From Spirogloea muscicola (lineage: Eukaryota; Streptophyta; Zygnematophyceae; Spirogloeales; Spirogloeaceae), in the NCBI GenBank assembly GCA_009602725.1, contig WELB01000122.1:397692-429843 (forward strand): a DNA stretch of 32,152 nt. Reading direction: 5' to 3'. The notes beneath the pieces were generated by a model, which was not told the origin of the DNA, searched no databases, and saw nothing but the letters and a program-made list of their open reading frames with translations. Below, one piece after another: positions 11,801 to 22,209 of the stretch (the stretch's first letter is position 1; every line of letters starts with the position of its first letter). The position numbers and the translations under genes were made by a program.

Positions 11801-14800
11801 CAGTAGTTGCATCTGGTAAGCACAACCCCTGATGCATATGTGGATATGATTTTGCAGCGCTGTCTGTCCCTATCTAGCACTTGAGACATGTCGACAGTGG
11901 CGGTTAGCCAACAAGACTGAGAAGCTCATGCAGATAGGGAAGATTCCTACAGTCTCAATTGAGCAGGCCCAGTCTAATTTCCGCAAGGTAAGGATTATGC
12001 TCTGGTCGTGAGTACAGCTCCAGACGCACTAAGTGTCAGATTGCTAGTAGAGTGAGCAAGCTTTGTTCTGCTTTAGATAATGGGAGGCCCCAAATGCTGG
12101 GCACTCCCTGTTGTATGCTTGCAATTACTTACTGCTTCCACGTCTACAACCCACAAAAGCTTGAAGGGCTTGGGGCATTTTCGCCTGGGTAGCATTGCAG
12201 CTGGCTCCAGTCCTTGTTGGTGATTGGTCAGGATCATATCTGATAGACTTGACAAGGATGTGATTGAGGATCATATGTGGAGAAAGACTTCGTACGACGC
12301 TGTATGTAGTATGTTGCAAACCGAATCATTGACTGGGTGTCATGCCACAGGCTGTTCATGCTGGTCTACTGAAGATTCTTTCAAAGATGGGCATTTCCTT
12401 GATAACAAGGTAACAGACAGATAAGCACTTCCTGTAACTAATCACTCAAAGCCTCCTTGCAGCTTTTGATTAGAGTAAGTTTAGAGTAAGATTAGAGTAA
12501 GCAGGACAGCAAAACATCAAGCTGAACAGATCCTTTCTCTTGAGCAGTTATTGTGGTGCTCAAATCTTTGAGATCTATGGACTTGGCAAAGAGGTTGTTG
12601 ACTACGCCTTCCGGGGCAGCGTATCGCGCATTGGAGGGCTAACGTTGGATGAGGTATCGTCTTCACTGACTCCCTTGGCGTGGGCTTGAATTGACATCAC
12701 TAGATAGGAAGTGCCCCATTATTTATGACATTTTTTACCACTTATTGACATGACTTTGTTGCTCTGGATAATGTCTGCAGCTGTCATCAGAGGCTATGTT
12801 GTTCTGGTCCAAGGGCTTTGTGGAAGAAGCTGGTAAGAAGCTGGAAAATTTTGGCTTCATCCAGTCTCGAGTTGGAGGTCTGTAACACATCTCCTTTCCC
12901 AGATGATGGTTTCTTGTCGTCTTGTCAGGGAGCTTTGTATGACAGAGTTCTGTTGTTCATTTTAGAATATAGAGTTTTGCATCATGTCAGCCGCAGACTT
13001 CTCTGTAATTGGACCCTTTGCTCAGCCCTTCTGCTCCATTTCTTTGAACAGTTGTAACTGTTGCAGCAGCCGCTATGTTGTCGTTTGTCTTCCTCTGCAC
13101 TTGCTCAGGCTTGTAGGTCGTTTGCTGCAGGTGAATATCACGGCAACAATCCTGAGATGACGAAGCTTCTGCACAAGGCCATTCGGGAGAAGAATGCTCT
13201 TGCTTATTCTACATACCAGAAGTACCTGGCCTCGAAACCCGTCAACGTTCTCCGTGACTTGGTTGAATTTGACAGTGATCGGGAGCCCATCCCAATTGAA
13301 AAGGTCGAGCCAGCAACAGTCATTGTTGAGAGATTCTGCACAGGAGGAATGTCATTGGGAGCTATATCTCGTGAGACCCACGAGGCTATTGCCATTGCCA
13401 TGAACCGCATTGGGGGCAAGTCAAACTCTGGTGAGGGTGGAGAGGTATGTACAGCTTACCTGCTTACCTTGGCATCGCTGACGAAGTCAGAGGCACTCAT
13501 TAGAGGCACTCATTTACTAGTATCTGATGATACTAACTTTTTGAAGCTTTTCAGCTATGCCAGTGACTGACTCTACATGGGTTTTGACCACAAACAGGAC
13601 CCTGTAAGATGGCGGCACTTGAGCGATGTGTCCGATGATGGCAACTCACCAACATTCCCTCACTTGCGCGGCCTTCAGAACGGAGACACAGCCACTAGTG
13701 CAATCAAACAGGTAATGAATAGTACAAGCTGCACAGGCAAACATTAAGCTCGACGTGGAAGCCACAGTGCTTGCCGAAGTTCACAGCCTTTCATCTCGCA
13801 GACTAGCCACTGTGCGTCATCGCCCCAGTGAACTTGGACGGTTTCTCTAGACACAAGAATCTGAGTGACGTCCTTTGATTGGCCCTGTCTTCCAGGTAGC
13901 GTCTGGTAGATTTGGGGTGACACCGACGTTCTTGGCAAATGCTGAGCAACTAGAGATCAAGGTTGCTCAAGGAGCTAAGCCAGGTGAAGGAGGCCAGCTT
14001 CCTGGAAAGAAAGTTAGTCCGTACATCGCCAGTCTGCGCAACTCGAAGGCCGGAGTTCCACTAATCTCTCCCCCCCCGCACCATGATATCTACTCCATTG
14101 AGGACCTGGCACAACTCATCTTTGATCTCCACCAAGTACGTTACAACCCCTGTATCAATTTTTTGCAGAAGCCTTGATGAAATTGACATATGCAACCATT
14201 GTTCATGTCTTCCTGTCCTATTATGCAGCAGTCATGCACACCATGCATGTCTTCACAGTGAACAAGTCAAGTTGACATCTTGGCTGGAAGGTAACTTGCT
14301 CGAGCATGTGCTTCTCAGGGATGGCAGGAGCTTATGTATATGGTTGTGTGCCTTTGTAGGTGAACGCCAAAGCCAAGGTATCTGTCAAACTTGTGGCAGA
14401 GGCTGGCATTGGCACAGTTGCAAGCGGAGTGGCCAAGGCCAATGCCGACATTATTCAGGCAAGGGCTCACTGCTTTCAGTGTCTTACTGGCGATTCCCTC
14501 TACTCTCATGGTGCGGTGGCTGTGACAACTGGCATGAATCTCATGCCAGGTGTATAGAACTCTTTCATGACACCAAATGTAATATTATCAGGCGTGGTCT
14601 TTGTCACCAGATATCTGGCCACGATGGTGGCACTGGAGCCAGCCCTGTCAGCTCCATCAAGCATGCAGGTGGCCCTTGGGAGATGGGCCTCTGTGAGACC
14701 CAGCAGACCCTCGTTGCAAATGGCTTGCGAGAGCGAGTTGTCCTCAGAGTTGATGGAGGCTTCAAGAGCGGTGTGGATGTCATGGTTGCTGCTGCCATGG

Positions 14801-17800
14801 GCGCGGACGAGTTTGGCTTCGGGTCCATTGCGATGATCGCTACTGGCTGTATCATGGCTCGGATCTGCCACACAAACAACTGCCCTGTCGGCGTTGCCAG
14901 TCAGGTACCTGCTTCGGTTGAGACACTCATGTAGTAGGGAGTATGCACTCGTTGGACCTTTTGATATCCTGGAATCAGCTGAATTTGCATGTTTCTTCCA
15001 GTACATAGCAATTCATGCAAGGCCATCGAAACAGAATGCCAGCAACAACATATGCCCTGCTAGCCACTTTTTCAAGCTCAAAATGCTCACAGAGCGTGAG
15101 AGATGATCTAGTTGTGGGTACATGTGAGGCTTTGGAGGCCTCATTGCTATGATCCTATTGTGATATTTGTCTATTGGGGAGGTACAGAGGGAGGAACTCC
15201 GTGCGCGGTTTCCAGGAGTCCCTGGAGACCTTGTAAATTATTTCCTCTATGTGGCAGAAGAGGTATGTAGCTGACAATCTGAAGATTCTGGATGATGACA
15301 AAACATGACGAAGAGGTCGTCTCAAGGGAGCAACTGCTAGCTGTTGTTGTGTATGTTTTGCCGCAGGCACAAATTCTGGTATCAGTGATGTTGGTGGTAT
15401 GAAGTCAACTGATGAGGCTATGCCTTGTCCTTGTGCAGGTCCGTGAGGTTCTTGCCAGTCTTGGCTACGAGTCACTGGATGACATGGTGGGAAGAGTCGA
15501 CCTGCTGAAGCCCCGAGGACAGCCGTTGGCTAAGACAAAATCTCTGGATCTGTCCTACCTGCTTCAGGTCAGATATTTGACTTCAACATCATGAGCTGGA
15601 CTCCGAAGCTTCTGGGCTTCTGTGTTTGTCTGAGATGTATTGACCAGAATGATGATTGCTCCTCGCTTCTATAGCATCTTGATGGGTGGCAATGGCCAGA
15701 ATAAAGTCTACCAGCTTCATCAATCTGACGTGATTTTTGCCTTTCTGTAGTACCCTGGACCCGTGAGCATGACAAGCACAAAGATTAGGAAGCAGCCTGT
15801 GCACGAGAACGGCCCTGTGCTAGATGATGAGCTTCTAGCAGACGCGGAGGTGATGATTGTTGCCTTGCTCTCATCTATATAGATGCCATAGTAGCTGTGA
15901 TGACTATTCGATAGCCATATAGAGCCAAGCACGGCACTAAAGACTCCAGGACATCTCGCTAGTGTGTGGTGAAGGTGGGCATATATATCTCTCAGTGAAC
16001 AAGACAAGGATATCGAAGCATCGGTTTGTAGTCTAGGGTTCTTCTCTGTAGCACTTATCCAGTGGTGTGGTGTTACGCAGATTGCAGCCGCAATTGCAGA
16101 GGAAAAGTCAGCAGCCAAGACTGTGAAGATCCTGAATGTAGATAGGTCAACTTGTGGTCGGGTTTCTGGCGCCATCGCTAAGAAGTATGGCGAAGGATTT
16201 GCTGGCCAGCTCGATCTTACGTATGCTACTTTGACACCTTCACCAAGTGCTTCATGGAGCACATGTTGCTACTCGGCATATGTTGGTGAATTTATTTCAG
16301 TTGAGCTTGTGTATACTGAGGCACCCTTCTCCACCAGTACAGGCGCCCAGCTTTTGCCTGTCATTGTTATCCTGCATCTACCATGTTGCATTGAGACCAC
16401 AGTCTTCTTGTGTTGGTTTGCATTGATCGGCAAGGTCTGTTGCTACGCTACTGCAGGTTCTTGGGCAGTGCTGGCCAATCTTTCGGCTGTTTCCTCTCAC
16501 CTGGAGTGTATGTCCGCTTGGTTGGGGAGGCAAATGATTATGTTGGCAAGGTATATGATTCCTTTGGTCTCAGCTGTTGGCACTGATGGACTTTACCAGC
16601 TTATCACTTGGGGGCTAGATCTAAGTCCAAGATTTTCATATGTAGATTTTGCTCATGTAGAACCAGACAAAGACTCTGTCGACCTAAATCAATTGTCAGC
16701 AAATTATGAACGTGGCATGCAATGTTGATGCTATTTGCATAAGGCGTCAACCTTTGTTGTATATGTTGCAGGGCATGGCTGGTGGCGAGCTGGTCATTGT
16801 GCCGGACGAGGGAATCAGCTTTGTGCCGGAGGACTCCATCATCGTGGGTAACACGTGCCTCTATGGGGCTACAGGCGGCCAGATGTTTGTACGAGGACGC
16901 GCAGGGGAGCGCTTTGCTGTTCGCAACTCGCTTGCCGAAGCTGTGGTGGAGGGTGCTGGAGACCACTGCTGCGAATACATGACTGGCGGCTGCGTTGTCG
17001 CACTGGGGAAGTAAGGGTTCGGTGCACCCTTCAAACAGCAGCAGAGAGGAGGTGCTTAGAGGAGCTGAGCTTGTCTCTGACTGATTGTGACGAGTCTACA
17101 AGGCTGTCACTTGTACTCCAGTGCCGCCTCCATCCCTATGTGAGGGCTGACGTTCCCTCACTTCCGCCTGCTTCTCAGGGTCGGTCGGAATGTGGGAGCG
17201 GGCATGACTGGCGGCATCTCCTACTTCTTGGACGAGGACGACACTTTCCTGTCCAAGGTTGATGTCCATCTCAGCATCCACTAGAGATGGCCCTGTGGGT
17301 CATCTGCTTGTCCATTTTCAGCACTTGCTTCCTTGCTTCTCGTCAATCCCTGTTCCTATACCCTGACCTCTTTACGTTGAAGCAGTAGAACTAGGTAAAG
17401 AGCTTGAGGTTTGTAAAAGTGCTTTTGCAGGTCAACAAAGAAATCGTTACAATGCAGCGGGTGTGCACGCTTGCCGGCGAGACGCAGCTGCGTCGCCTGA
17501 TCCAGTCTCACGTGGTAGGCTGATGCTGAAGCTCTCAGATTGGTCAAGCCCGCTCCAATCACTGCGGATTCCAATAAAGAAACCTTTGCTTTGAATTCCT
17601 GTTGGGCCGGCAAGGCTCACAACTATCCGCTTGTTTGCGATGCGCAGGACAAGACTGGCAGCAGCAAGGGCAAGAAGGTGCTGGCGGAGTGGGAGCACTT
17701 TTTGCCCCTGTTCTGGCAGCTGGTGCCACCGAGCGAGGCTAACACTCCAGAGGCTAGCCAAGAGCTTGACAAGCAGCCCGCACAGCGGCTTGTCACGCAG

Positions 17801-17809
17801 TCGGCTTGA
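5845..17809 (+). CDS. GLU1: Ferredoxin-dependent glutamate synthase (Fd-GOGAT), chloroplast, complete, 33 exons
   Basis: It makes two glutamates from glutamine and 2-oxoglutarate with electrons from ferredoxin, the main plastid ammonium-assimilation route. Exons: 5845-6168, 6757-6855, 7108-7315, 7678-7805, 8259-8573, 8907-9038, 9229-9327, 9446-9516, 9681-9777, 9897-9989, 10136-10281, 10487-10646, 10907-11017, 11134-11349, 11560-11717, 11858-11987, 12351-12409, 12548-12653, 12781-12877, 13131-13444, 13598-13711, 13896-14135, 14360-14458, 14611-14904, 15188-15262, 15439-15567, 15751-15849, 16081-16220, 16457-16550, 16772-17010, 17179-17257, 17431-17514, 17648-17809. They join in phase to 1636 residues. 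Residues 1-121 look like a transit peptide plus propeptide. Cys122 in GACGTGF is the expected glutaminase nucleophile. The FMN/synthase part starts near 917; Cys1252, 1258 and 1263 (CX5CX4C) fit the 3Fe-4S ligands; a glycine-rich beta-helix follows 1372. There is no NADH-type small subunit, which supports the ferredoxin type. The start at 5845 is inferred; an in-frame ATG lies at 5698. Confidence 0.97.
14459..14610 (+). other. GC-AG intron in the glutamate synthase gene
   Basis: The upstream exon ends in the codons for ADIIQ and is followed by GCAAGG instead of a GT donor. The next exon begins ISGHDGG after CACCAG. The two protein segments are contiguous in all GOGATs (family knowledge), so the boundary is fixed by homology and frame. 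The other 31 introns of this gene read as GT-AG. Confidence 0.88.
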
Positions 17810-18281
17810 GCTCTCGGCACCACGCGCGGGGGAGAAAGCAGGTCCTAGTGCGTGTTCTCCCCACTCCTTACCGCCAGGTTGTTGAAGCTGAAATCCTGGC
17901 ACACTTTGCCGCTGCACTGCCTAGCAATCTGAACCAGTCGCGCATTGGCTCGACCTTCCTTCCCCTTGAGTGTTTAGTCTACTGGCTGTATTGTGCTCGC
18001 GTGCACAACACACCCCATTAACACTTTCCTGGCCATGAATGGGAAAGCCATAGGCCCAAACTGTGCCTCTGCAGCCCATGTCTTCGCCTAGTCAGTGCGA
18101 CAGTGCGTTTCAAGTTCACGGGTGTGGTGTGCATGGTGGATGGAGCCACTTATGATTAAAACAGTCAAGTGGCCTGTCGTCAGCAGCCCTGCGACATCAA
18201 TCAGGCAAGCCTGGCTTGGAGTCTGGCATGAGCCGCTGCCAAGCCCTTTCCCAGTCGTTGCTGCAACCGTGTTGTGCGGCG
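17810..18281. other. Intergenic region between two converging genes
   Basis: This 470-base stretch lies between the glutamate synthase stop and the stop of the CRR42-like gene on the other strand, so it should hold both 3' UTRs. No further gene or RNA was recognised. Confidence 0.5.
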
Positions 18282-18740
18282 CTAAGCGTCGAGGGGCTCA
18301 AAGTACTTGCGGTCGACAAGGAAGGCCCCTGTGGCGAAGCGGACGGCCCAGACGCCCTTGGGGCGGCGGTCGAGGACGCGGCCGGCGTCGCCGGCGCGCA
18401 GGACGCCGTCGTTGCGGCGGAGCATGGGCATGGGCTCCGCTGTCTTCACAAACGGCGGCTCCACCACCAGCACGACGGGGCTCCCGATGCGCAGCAGGCC
18501 CGCGCCGCCGTCGTCCGCCGCCGCGGCGGCGCCGTCGTCGGCGCCGCCTCCGACGGCGCTCGGCGGCCTGAGCTTCAGCGACCGCGGCTGCGGCGAAGCC
18601 CGTCGAGGANGCAACTGTCGCCGAGGCGCCGAAGAGGGGCGCCGAGGTGGGAGTCCCGAACGCGCTGCTGCCGCTGGCGGCGGCTGCCCCAAAGGCCGTC
18701 GGCGCTGAGCCGCCGAACAACGACGCTGACGGCGCCCCAA
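18282..18740 (-). CDS. CRR42: CRR42-like / DUF3148 chloroplast protein
   Basis: A single-exon frame of 152 codons ends at the TAG 18284-18282. The last 70 or so residues match the small DUF3148 domain shared by cyanobacteria and plants: LRIGSPVVLVVEPPFVKTAE, then PMPMLR, VLDRRPKGVWAVRFATGAF, and DRKYFEPLD. In plants this family includes CRR42, needed for assembly of the chloroplast NADH dehydrogenase-like complex (family knowledge). The first 80 residues are rich in Arg, Ser, Ala and Pro, with few acidic residues before the domain, as in a chloroplast transit peptide. One N at 18610 lies in this leader, so its frame is uncertain. The start at 18740 is the first ATG in frame. An overlapping frame with FG-type repeats covers the leader and is described under findings. 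The CRR42 name is inferred from the domain. Confidence 0.75.
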   Translation of the reverse strand: MGRRQRRCSAAQRRRPLGQPPPAAAARSGLPPRRPSSAPRRQLXPRRASPQPRSLKLRPPSAVGGGADDGAAAAADDGGAGLLRIGSPVVLVVEPPFVKTAEPMPMLRRNDGVLRAGDAGRVLDRRPKGVWAVRFATGAFLVDRKYFEPLDA

Positions 18741-18879
18741 ATGCCGCCGCCGCCGCCGCCGCCGCTGGCGCGGCCCGTCGTGCAGGACCCGCGGGCAGGC
18801 GCGGCGCGGGGCGGAGGCTGGGCTGGGAATAGGGTTCCCTCGCGACGCTCAGGGTTTCAGGGTTTAGAGGGTATAAGGG

Positions 18880-18913
18880 TTTTCCAGCCCCTATCCTCAA
18901 TGGGCGAGCCCTT
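18880..18913 (+). mobile_element. 34-base retroelement tail fragment, plus orientation
   Basis: It runs from TTTTCCAGCCCC to CGAGCCCTT and is the exact reverse complement of 19356-19389. It corresponds to the very end of the 3' UTR of the family, with only the second half of the tail hairpin present. This is a truncated end and not a full tail. Confidence 0.7.
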
Positions 18914-19040
18914 TCGTCTATAGGCTTCTTCGCGGTGGGCCAAGCCAGCCCCACATCGATGGACAAGACAAGCTCTTATAAGCAGAGCTGTGAAGTGGAA
19001 GCTCAAACATGTTGATGAACAAGTGCAGGCAGAATGATTG

Positions 19041-19085
19041 TGCTCTCCCAAAGGGGGCGAGGCTGTGAAAAGCCAGCTCACAACA
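19041..19085 (-). mobile_element. Diverged retroelement tail fragment, minus orientation
   Basis: CTCTCCCAAAGGGGGCGAGG followed by CTGTGAAAAGCCAGC aligns with the 3' UTR consensus of the cluster at 26-31 kb. No coding part is attached. Confidence 0.6.
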
Positions 19086-19353
19086 TCGCCAAGGTCTGAA
19101 TGGCCGGAATGGGCTGACACCACACAGCTGTGCAAGTGGCTACAGCGAATGGGAGCTTTAGTGACCCCGAGTCAGCAGCCGCAAGTCGGAGTAGTGTGCA
19201 GCTGGAAAGAGTCTCCCCCACGAATCCCCGTGGGGTGACTGTAATCTACCGCCTTCCGGCCCTCGTGGACCTTGTCCTCATCATGGGCTTGGCCTTTCCC
19301 AACCATGGCTCTGTTTCAGAAAGACCTTTCTCTGGGCTTGCCGGCCTCTTCAG

Positions 19354-19405
19354 AGAAGGGCTCGCCCATTGAGGATAGGGGCTGGAAAAGCCAGCCCAAA
19401 AAGAA
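19354..19405 (-). mobile_element. Retroelement tail fragment, minus orientation
   Basis: It starts AGAAGGGCTCGCCCATTGAG and continues through a perfect seven-base-pair hairpin at 19379-19397 (GGGCTGG, loop AAAAG, CCAGCCC) into CAAAAAGAATGAAC. The order of motifs is that of the 3' UTR of the family. It forms the right arm of a 34-base inverted repeat with 18880-18913. Confidence 0.7.
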
Positions 19406-20026
19406 TGAACAGAGGACTGCCACTTCCACAAGCTGGTGATGGTACCCATAAGGCCGACACTTTGCCTTAACTCTTTCCCCCACACTCCGCTGCACGTGTG
19501 GATCATTGCTGTGAATTGAGCGCTGCATAGCACTTGGGTTTGGCGTTTATACACGCCCTTAGACCTTCCTGGCTACTGGAACCCTTTTACTTCCACTGTC
19601 ATTGATTGACACCGCAGATGTCATGGGCTGAGCCCTAGCTGACAAGTCAAGGTTCAGCCCCGTGGCAATGCAGCTGAGCGATAGTTGGTGCGCAGTCCGT
19701 GTGCCCTCCTCAAGAAACATCAGCGGTATACCCTGTACTCTCTTATTCTGCCCTGCACTTCATTAGCCTCGCAGGACAGCAGATGAATGCAGGTGCCAAA
19801 GTAGTCCTAGCGGCTGCTCTTGATCAGCCAATATCTCAACCGCCATCCTCATCAGCACCACAAGATACCGGCTCTTTCAGTGACCTTGGCTTGCTGGCAC
19901 GGACATAAGCTGCAAGCTTAGCTTAATCTCCTGTAGTACTTCGCGTCAGCATCGCCTTAGTGACACTGAAGCCCAGTGAGAGGACTGCCTGTGCAGCAAC
20001 TTGGAAGCACAGAGCGGGTCTGACCC
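19406..20026. other. Intergenic stretch without a recognisable gene
   Basis: No open frame resembles a known family. The right end should hold the 3' UTR of the succinyl-CoA ligase gene. Confidence 0.5.
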
Positions 20027-21916
20027 TCACATCAAGCCCCGCTGCTGAAACATTTCAAGCATGCTCGCCCCAATCTTGGCAGGCGACTCAACTACCGTCA
20101 CTCCTGCTGCTTGCAATGCTTGAATCTTGTCCTGGGCTGTGCCCTTCCCACCAGAAATGATGGCTGCAAAAGGCCAGTAACATGATGTCAGCTCCAATAC
20201 TAAAATATGCCCAGAGGCCAAGGACGTCTCCAGCTGCATCAAGATCTTTCCTTGGTAAGAGGATGCTAAGCTGGCATCAAGTTATGTGTGAGACCCCAAG
20301 GTGAGATTTACTAAGGCATTTGAGAGAACCATGTTGAAGGAACTTGGCAAAAATGACTCTCTAACTTCGGAAAAGTTGCAAGCAGTGCGTTAAGTGACAT
20401 ACCACCAGCATGGCCCATACGACGCCCTGGAGGTGCTGTAAGGCCGGCAATGAAGGCAACCACGGGCTTCTTAGTGCCACTTGCCTGCAGCAGTCCCAAG
20501 GATGCTTACGTAAGTCAGGATTAGCGAACTATTGATCATATTGTTCACTCAGTAATTATCCTTGTTCTTGCATGATGTTTGACTGCTCAACCAGTCAGCC
20601 TCAGTGAAGAGGGCAGGAGAACAACCTTGATGAATTCAGCAGCATCCTCCTCAGCGGAGCCGCCAATCTCTCCAATCAACACAATGCCTGCAAGTGACAA
20701 GGTCGATCGGCCAATGACAATTTCAGCTCTCAGGCAAAAGGATAAGTGGTAGTGCTGTTGCTGTGGATAGCTGAATCCAGTCATCCTCTCAGTGGCTCAA
20801 GGCCACACCTTCTGTCTGAGGGTCCTTGACGAAGCGCTCGAGGCAATCCACAAAGTTGGTCCCGTTAAACGGGTCTCCGCCAATGCCCACGCAGGTCGAC
20901 TGCCCCAGACCGACGGCCGTGGTTTGAAAGACCTGGTCGCACGTGCTGCAGCAACGTCAGGCTCATCATCGTCATTAAGGCTGATATCAGAAAGAGTGAC
21001 CCTGCTGCATTTACTGGGCGACTGGGACGGCCTGGCGCAGTGACCCATCTGCAATCGGCAGGGGCTTTGCTCGGCGATGCATTACCGCTTCGTATGTGAG
21101 CGTCCCGGATCTGGAGACGATGCCGACGCGGCCGGGCTTGTGGATGTAGCCCGGCATGATGCCGATCTTGCACTCGCCGGGCTTGATGATGCCCGGACAG
21201 TTGGGCCCGATGAGCCGCGTCTTGGACTGGCTCTTGAGCGCCGCCTTCACCTTGACCTGGGCGCACGCGCGCGCAGAGCAGGGCGCAGCGTCAGGCTCGC
21301 CGGCTCAAAGAGGCTGCGCCTGAGCTGGCCCAACTAAACTTCTGGGCGATTTCAGGACCTGTAAGTACAATGATAACCCACAACATTATAATCATAATGA
21401 TCATAACATTGTGGATGTTTATTCTGCAGCAGCTGCAATGGTCCACGGAAGCGGGGGCGGCGCCAGCGATGACCATGTCGTGCTGCGGGATGCCCTCGGT
21501 GATGCACACGACGAGGTCGAGCTCGGCCTCCAGGGCCTCCATGATGGCGCGGGCCGCGAAGGGCGGCGGGACGTAGACGACGGACGCGGTGGCGCCCGTC
21601 GCGGCCTTGGCCTCGGCCACGGAGTCGAACACCGGGAGGCCCAGGTGCTCGGTGCCGCCCTTCTTCGGCGTCACGCCCGCCACCTAAGGAGCGCGGCGGC
21701 CGTCTCAGCCCCCGTCGCAGCCGCCGTCTCCAGCCGCCACTGCCATTGCCATTGCCACTGCCGTCCGTTGCCGTCGCCGCCGTCGCCACGCAGCGGCGGC
21801 CGGTGCTCACCATCTTGGTGCCGTACTCGATGGCCTGCTCGGTGTGGAAGGTGCCGTTGCGGCCGGTGAGTCCCTGGCACATTACCCGCGTGCTCTTGTC
21901 CACGAACACCGCCGGC

Positions 21917-21950
<34 letters not shown>

Positions 21951-22209
21951 TGCCGCCGGCGGAGGTNNNNNNNNNNNNNNNNNNNNNNNNNNNNNNNNNN
22001 NNNNNNNNNNNNNNNNNNNNNNNNNNNNNNNNNNNNNNNNNNNNNNNNNNNNNNNNNNNNNNNNNNNNNNNNNNNNNNNNCGCCGCCGCCGCCGCCGCCG
22101 CCGCCGCGAGTGCCGCCGCGGAGCCCGCCGCGGAGCCCGCCGCGCTCGGCGGCGCCGGCCGAGGCGGCTGATCCGCAATAACTAGGGCTTCGCTTCGGAA
22201 CGGAGCCAC
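20027..22209 (-). CDS. SUCLG1: Succinyl-CoA ligase alpha subunit, mitochondrial, 7 exons, gap in presequence
   Basis: It catalyses the reversible, nucleotide-linked conversion of succinyl-CoA to succinate in the TCA cycle with the beta subunit. Minus-strand exons are (start uncertain)-21811, 21683-21474, 21256-21086, 20932-20809, 20687-20626, 20484-20403 and 20163-20027. All introns are GT-AG and in phase from exon 1 on. Motifs in order are [20 protein letters not shown] (CoA-binding Rossmann start), [86 protein letters not shown] and [19 protein letters not shown]. The last holds the histidine expected to be phosphorylated (GHAGA). The C-terminus MFQQRGLM fits the family. Exon 1 is interrupted by 114 Ns in a GCC tract. 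If the gap length is right, the frame opens at 22209; an Arg-rich start at 22178 in another frame looks more like a mitochondrial presequence. Confidence 0.93.
21376..21413. repeat. Imperfect AT-rich palindrome inside a succinyl-CoA ligase intron
   Basis: Two arms of about 18 bases, CCACAACATTATAATCAT and the complement of ATGATCATAACATTGTGG, agree at 15 of 18 positions with almost no spacer. The palindrome lies within the intron between exons 2 and 3 (21257-21473) and is far more AT-rich than its surroundings. Confidence 0.7.
21967..22080. other. Assembly gap (114 Ns) inside a GCC repeat
   Basis: The Ns are bounded by GCC/GGC triplet tracts at about 21917-21966 and 22081-22106. The gap probably marks a triplet array that could not be sequenced or assembled. 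Its true length, and so the reading frame of the presequence upstream, is unknown. Confidence 0.9.

Noticed and set aside
18850-18880. Telomere-like AGGGTTT repeats beside the CRR42-like gene, and similar short AAACCC motifs near 230 and 6235
   Set aside because: Only three or four degenerate units are present and they are isolated, so they do not indicate a telomere or a firm interstitial telomeric array.
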